Made by a program: the position numbers and the translations under genes. Below, in pieces: positions 60,303 through 64,000 of a stretch of DNA of 64,000 nt. The notes below the pieces were generated by a model. That model was not told where the DNA came from. It did not search any database and saw only the letters and a list, made by a program, of their open reading frames with translations. How positions within the stretch are numbered: the first letter of the stretch is position 1; every line of letters starts with the position of its first letter. This DNA comes from Nocardia terpenica. Lineage in GTDB: Bacteria; Actinomycetota; Actinomycetes; Mycobacteriales; Mycobacteriaceae. Where the stretch lies: contig NZ_JABMCZ010000002.1 of NCBI RefSeq assembly GCF_013186535.1, positions 682,001 through 746,000 on the forward strand, read 5' to 3'.

Positions 60303-61475
60303 CTATCCGCGCAACATCTTTCGGCCGATGGCCCACTTGTGCACCTCGGTGGGGCCGTCGTAGAGGCGGAAGGCGCGCATGTCGCGGAAGATCATTTCTA
60401 CGACGGTTTCGTCGCTGATGCCGATGCCGCCGAGGACCTGGACGCAGCGGTCGGCGACGCGGAACAGCTCCTCGGAGACGAAGGATTTGGCCATCGAGCT
60501 CTCGTGGCGGGCCTTGTGGCCCTGATCCATCAGCCAGCAGGCGTGCCAGATGGTGAGGCGGCACTGGTGCAGCGCGATCTCGTTGTCCGCCAACAGGAAC
60601 GACACGCCCTCGTGCTCGCCGATGGGCTTGCCGAAGGCGGTGCGGGTGCGGGCGTGCGCGACGGCGATGCTCTGCGCCCGTTCGGCGGCGCCCAGCCAGC
60701 GCATGCAGTGGGTCAGCCGGGCGGGCGCCAGCCGCAGCTGGGCGTAGCGCAGCGCCTGACCGGTCTCGCCGAGCACGGCCTCCCGCGGCAGGGTGAGATT
60801 CTCGAACCGCACCACGCCGTGCCCGCCGACGTAGTTGCGGTCCATCGTGTTCATGGTGCGTTCGACGACGATGCCGGGGGCGTCGCCGTCGGTGAGCAAC
60901 AGCGTGGGGCCCTCGGGCAGATGCGGATTCGCGGCCAGGCGGGCCATGACGATCCAGGTCTTCGCCCCGTCCGCGCCGGTGATCAGCCACTTGCGGCCGT
61001 TGACGGTGAAGTTCTCGCCGTCGAATTCGGCGGTGGTGGCGAGCTGGCCCGGATCCGAGCCCGCGCCGCCCGGCTCGGTCATCGCGAATACCGAACGCTG
61101 CCGCCCGGTGATCACCGGCATGAGGTAGCGGTCGATCTGCTCCGGGTTTGCCACCTTGGACAGCAGGAACATGTTGCCCTCGTCCGGGGCGGCGCAGTTC
61201 ATGGCGACCGGGCCGAGCGTGGACCAGCCCGCGGCCTCGTACAGCACCGCCTGCTCGATGTGGGTGAGCCCGCGCCCGCCCAGTTCCACCGGCGCCTGGA
61301 TGGTGAGCAGCTTCTCGGCCCGCGCCAGCTCCACCAATTCCTGCCGGAGTTCGTCGTTGGGTCCGTGCGCGGTCAGGCGCGGATCACGCTCGTACGGAAC
61401 GATCTTGTCGATGACGAACTGGCGAATCCGGTCGCGTTCGGCGGCGAGGTCGGCGGGAATCGAGAAGTCGATCAT
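60303..61475 (-). CDS. Acyl-CoA dehydrogenase
   Basis: This 390-residue acyl-CoA dehydrogenase has SVFAMTEPGGAGSDPGQLATTA, VNGRKWLITGADGAKTWIVMA and the C-terminal FRLYDGPTEVHKWAIGRKMLRG typical of full subunits. The early part QAPVELGGRGLTHIEQAVLYEAAGWS is also usual for the family. The substrate is unknown. A 116-bp gap separates it from echA on the same strand. Confidence 0.87.
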   Translation of the reverse strand: MIDFSIPADLAAERDRIRQFVIDKIVPYERDPRLTAHGPNDELRQELVELARAEKLLTIQAPVELGGRGLTHIEQAVLYEAAGWSTLGPVAMNCAAPDEGNMFLLSKVANPEQIDRYLMPVITGRQRSVFAMTEPGGAGSDPGQLATTAEFDGENFTVNGRKWLITGADGAKTWIVMARLAANPHLPEGPTLLLTDGDAPGIVVERTMNTMDRNYVGGHGVVRFENLTLPREAVLGETGQALRYAQLRLAPARLTHCMRWLGAAERAQSIAVAHARTRTAFGKPIGEHEGVSFLLADNEIALHQCRLTIWHACWLMDQGHKARHESSMAKSFVSEELFRVADRCVQVLGGIGISDETVVEMIFRDMRAFRLYDGPTEVHKWAIGRKMLRG

Positions 61476-61567
61476 CGGTGGTCACCTTCGTTCGGGGGTG
61501 CGTGGGACGAGCATAAGCGCAACCACACCGGGACTGAAGGCAGCCGCCTTCATATATGGGCGGCGGG

Positions 61568-62320
61568 CTACCGGCTCGGCACGAGCACCTCGCGGAGGAA
61601 GCGTTCCACCTGCGTTCGATACACGGACGGTCGATCGCCGTGCACGAGATGCCCGGCACCGGCGACCAGGACATGGCGTGCGTTCGGGTGCGTCTCGGCC
61701 ATCGCCCGCATCTGCCCCGGCGGGGTGATGCCGTGCTCGCCCTCGAGCAGCAGGGCCGGGGCGCGGACCGCGCGCCACTGGGACCAGAAATCGCGGGTCC
61801 CCCACTCCTCGGAGATGTCCCGGAAGGTGGGCACCGCGCCGTGCAGCCGATAACCGTCCGGGCCGCGGGTGAACGCGGCCAGGAAGTAGCGCCCCGCGAC
61901 CGGGCCGAAGAAGTCCAGCACCGCGTCGGCGTCCGGAAACGGTTGCGGCCAGGCTTCGATCATGGCCGCCCAGTCGCGCGCGGTGCGGCCGCGAAAGTCG
62001 GGCGCCATGTCCTCGACGACCAGCGCCCGCACCCGCTCGGGGTGGGCGGCGGCGAACATCCATCCGTGCAGGCCACCCATGGAGTGCCCGATCACCACCA
62101 TCGGCTCGGCGATCCGGGCCACGGCCGCGGTGAGATCGGCGACGAACGCCTCGGTGGTCAACTCCGGCGGCGCCGGGCGCCCGTGCCCGGCGGCGTCGAA
62201 GGAATACACCCGCCCGAACCCCCGCAACCACTCCACCTGCGCCCGCCAGGTCCGCGCACTACCCATCAGCCCGTGCAGTAGCAGAATCGGGTTACCTTTA
62301 CCACCCTCGTCGTACAGCAT
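61568..62320 (-). CDS. Alpha/beta hydrolase divergent from mhuD (Rv3591c-like)
   Basis: This 250-residue alpha/beta hydrolase has the nucleophile motif VIGHSMGGLHGW (Ser at about residue 97), the HG oxyanion motif LLLHGLMGSARTW and a late VAGAGHLVHGD for the His. Rv3591c in M. tuberculosis is likewise divergent from mhuD. ATG 62320 is used; a GTG at 62326 is the alternative. A 15-bp palindrome lies upstream. Confidence 0.84.
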   Translation of the reverse strand: MLYDEGGKGNPILLLHGLMGSARTWRAQVEWLRGFGRVYSFDAAGHGRPAPPELTTEAFVADLTAAVARIAEPMVVIGHSMGGLHGWMFAAAHPERVRALVVEDMAPDFRGRTARDWAAMIEAWPQPFPDADAVLDFFGPVAGRYFLAAFTRGPDGYRLHGAVPTFRDISEEWGTRDFWSQWRAVRAPALLLEGEHGITPPGQMRAMAETHPNARHVLVAGAGHLVHGDRPSVYRTQVERFLREVLVPSR

Positions 62321-62330
62321 CAGCACCGAC

Positions 62331-62345
62331 AATACGGTCGGTATT
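62331..62345. promoter_or_regulatory. Palindrome in the hydrolase-mhuD divergent promoter region
   Basis: AATACGGTCGGTATT is a dyad with arms AATAC and GTATT. It lies 11 bp before each start codon, so a regulator bound here would control both genes. The binding protein is unknown; the sequence is unlike the iron (IdeR) box. Confidence 0.6.
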
Positions 62346-62356
62346 AGCCTGGGCCC

Positions 62357-62674
62357 ATGGCTGTTGTGAAGATCAATGCGATCGAGGTTCCCGAGGGGGC
62401 GGGGCCGGAGTTGGAGAAGCGGTTCGCGCACCGGGCGCATGCGGTGGAGAATTCGCCCGGGTTTCTCGGGTTTCAGTTGCTCCGGCCGGTGGCGGGTGAG
62501 AATCGGTACTTCGTTGTTACGCAGTGGGATTCGGAGGAGTCCTTTGCGGCGTGGCGGGACGGTCCGGCCGTCGCGGCGCATGCGGGCCAGGCCCGGCAGC
62601 CGGTGGCGACCGGTTCGTCGCTGCTGGAATTCGAGGTCGTGCTGGACGTGGCGGGCGCGGCCAAGGACGGCTGA
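62357..62674 (+). CDS. mhuD: Heme-degrading monooxygenase
   Basis: This 105-residue ferredoxin-fold monooxygenase degrades heme and releases iron. It matches MhuD of M. tuberculosis closely (VVKINAIEVPEGAGPELEKRFAHRAHAVENSPGFLGFQLLRP), with the key residues N7, W66 and H75 at the same positions. ATG 62357 is the start. It is divergent from an alpha/beta hydrolase across a palindromic site. Confidence 0.93.
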   Translation: MAVVKINAIEVPEGAGPELEKRFAHRAHAVENSPGFLGFQLLRPVAGENRYFVVTQWDSEESFAAWRDGPAVAAHAGQARQPVATGSSLLEFEVVLDVAGAAKDG

Positions 62675-62692
62675 GTCGCCGTTCGCCCGAGC

Positions 62693-64000
62693 CTATCCGG
62701 GACGGGTAGCGACGTTCAGCTCTCGGATGCCGGGGCGGCCGTTCGGGTCCGCCGCCGACACATGGACGCGCACATAACGCGCGTACATCGGGTAGGCCAC
62801 GGCACCGCCCTGCGTGAGTGACAGCGGCGTCCAGGTGCTGTTGTCGCGGGAGACGGAGACATCCCACGCGGCCGGGGCGGGGTCGGTCCACTGCGGGGCC
62901 ACCCGCGTCACCGCCGCGACCGCCCCCAGGTCGACGGTCAGGTCGGCCCGGGAGGTGGCGGGCAGCCATTCGGTGCCGGAGTCGCCGTCGACGGCCGCCT
63001 CGGCGTAGTCGCCCGGCTGCTCGCTGCTCGCCGTCGCGGTCCGGCAGCGGGCCGCGTCGTCGGTCGGCGTCAGATCCGGTCGGCGCGTGGGCAATCGCAG
63101 CGACCGGCCCGAATCCACCTGCCGCACACCGGCGCTCGTCTCCACCGGGAGACTCGGCCCCGAGGTGAGCGTGACGGTGGTGTGCTCGGGTCCGGCGGCG
63201 ACGTCGAAAACGCGTCCCTGCCAGTGTATTCCGCGCACCGTAAGACCCTGTGCCAGCTGCGGCGGCAGCAGCGGGTCGAGCCGGACGCGATCATCGTAGA
63301 TGCGCAGGCCCAGTAGGCCGTTGGTGAACTCCTGCACGTATCCGCCCGCGAGCGTGGTGAAGTCGAAGGCGGGCGAACCGGCCAGCGGATCGGTGGCCCC
63401 GGCCTTCGATCCGCGCGCCTCGGCGAACTGGCCGAACGGCTCCCGCGCGAACGGGCGGGCGGATCGGTCCAGGTAGGTGCCGACCGAACAGCCGGGCTCG
63501 CCGCCCTGGGCGGCGTCGATGGCGTGCACCGAATCGGTCATGGCCGGGCCGTCGGGATCGGTGCGGGCGGCGTAGTAGTCCAGCGTCTTCGCCGCCACCT
63601 CCGGCGGCATCGGCCAGGCCAGCGGGTATTCCAGCAGCACGGTGTCGGCCTGTTTGATCTGCGATCCGCGATAGCCGTCGTACTGCAGATATACCCCGTT
63701 CGCCGGATCGAACGGCATGCGCAGGTGGTCGGCGACGGTATTCCAGGCGGGCGGGGCGGGCTGCCCGAGCACCCGCGCCGCGGCGGTGGCATTGCGAAGC
63801 GCCTCGGCGGCAACGCCGTTGGTGTACACGCCGTCGTCGACGCCGTTGCTGTACTCGTCCGGCCCGGCCACATTGCGGATGGAGTAGCTGCCGTCCGGGT
63901 TCGGGGTCGCCCGCGCCGCCCAGAATTCGGCGAGATTCGACACGATCGGCCAGATCCGGGTGCGCAGGTAGTCGGTGTCCCTGGTGGCCAGGTAGTACTG
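62693..64000 (-). CDS. GH65-type glycosidase with C-terminal F5/8 type C domain, N-terminal part outside the window
   Basis: The frame is open to the right edge, so only the last 436 codons are visible. The GH65-like core has NVAGPDEYSNGVDDGVYTN (the GPDEY motif with the general-acid Glu), LQYDGYRGSQIKQADTVLLEYPL and VGTYLDRSARPFAREPFGQFAEARG. After residue 300 a discoidin-like (F5/8C, CBM32-type) domain follows (ATASSEQPGDYAEAAVDGDSGTEWLP, then WDVSVSRDNSTWTPL, ending with VRVHVSAADP). Acid trehalase or related alpha-glucosidase activity is likely. Export is expected but the signal is outside the window. Confidence 0.82.
   Translation of the reverse strand, partial: QYYLATRDTDYLRTRIWPIVSNLAEFWAARATPNPDGSYSIRNVAGPDEYSNGVDDGVYTNGVAAEALRNATAAARVLGQPAPPAWNTVADHLRMPFDPANGVYLQYDGYRGSQIKQADTVLLEYPLAWPMPPEVAAKTLDYYAARTDPDGPAMTDSVHAIDAAQGGEPGCSVGTYLDRSARPFAREPFGQFAEARGSKAGATDPLAGSPAFDFTTLAGGYVQEFTNGLLGLRIYDDRVRLDPLLPPQLAQGLTVRGIHWQGRVFDVAAGPEHTTVTLTSGPSLPVETSAGVRQVDSGRSLRLPTRRPDLTPTDDAARCRTATASSEQPGDYAEAAVDGDSGTEWLPATSRADLTVDLGAVAAVTRVAPQWTDPAPAAWDVSVSRDNSTWTPLSLTQGGAVAYPMYARYVRVHVSAADPNGRPGIRELNVATRPG

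Overview
The window is high-GC actinobacterial chromosome. Its gene content and order point to a mycolic-acid actinomycete of the Nocardia/Rhodococcus type. Two kinds of evidence support this: a nearly complete KstR-type cholesterol/steroid catabolic regulon, and a housekeeping block in the mycobacterial order mutY, beta-carbonic anhydrase, membrane protein, disA, radA, lpqE, carD, ispD, ispF, cysS, rlmB, with mhuD close by. Assignment to Nocardia is an inference; no rRNA is present.

Layout. 1-5.5 kb: the 3' end of a fadD3-like acyl-CoA ligase, then echA, fadE31, fadE32 and fadE33 (late ring C/D, HIP-CoA degradation). 5.5-10.4 kb: mixed genes, namely a truncated luciferase-like remnant, an amino-acid permease, a double DUF427 protein, an antitoxin/Doc pair, a TetR regulator and a cupin. 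10.4-17.4 kb: steroid ring degradation, with kshA and a small Cys protein divergent from hsaA-hsaD-hsaC-hsaB, an F420-type oxidoreductase and echA. 17.5-24.2 kb: an accessory stretch with a peroxiredoxin, a FAD monooxygenase, a lower-GC four-gene cassette (HTH regulator, EspR-like protein, HExxH metallopeptidase, membrane protein) and a serine hydrolase. 24.2-29.7 kb: hsaE-hsaG-hsaF divergent from kstD and a MaoC hydratase. 29.7-34.1 kb: a DUF4129/MoxR/DUF58 operon. 34.3-43.1 kb: ltp2, chsH1, chsH2, fadE29, fadE28, an IS5-type element, fadE34 and divergent kstR. 43.2-48.6 kb: a trehalose-phosphatase/GH15 fusion and a metal ABC importer. 48.8-59.4 kb: the conserved housekeeping block. 59.4-64 kb: echA, an acyl-CoA dehydrogenase, a hydrolase divergent from mhuD, and a partial GH65-type enzyme.

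How the genes work together. KshA and KstD open the steroid nucleus, HsaA/B hydroxylate the aromatised ring, HsaC cleaves it, HsaD hydrolyses it, and HsaE/G/F turn the small fragment into pyruvate and propionyl-CoA. FadE28/29, ChsH1/H2 and Ltp2 remove the last side-chain carbons, and the fadD3-fadE31-33 genes act on the remaining rings. Three perfect and one near-perfect KstR operators (TNNAACNNGTTNNA) lie at the kshA, hsaA, hsaE/kstD and fadE34/kstR promoters.

The most unusual feature is a family of six dispersed repeats. Each has a hairpin of the form CCCGGC-RTGCTTTTG-GCCGGG next to a short tandem array. Three copies lie inside protein-coding genes with an exact 24-bp (8-codon) period that keeps the frame open. 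The three intergenic copies have irregular periods. A second notable event is the IS5-type insertion exactly at the fadE34 stop codon, inside what appears to have been one kstR-linked operon.
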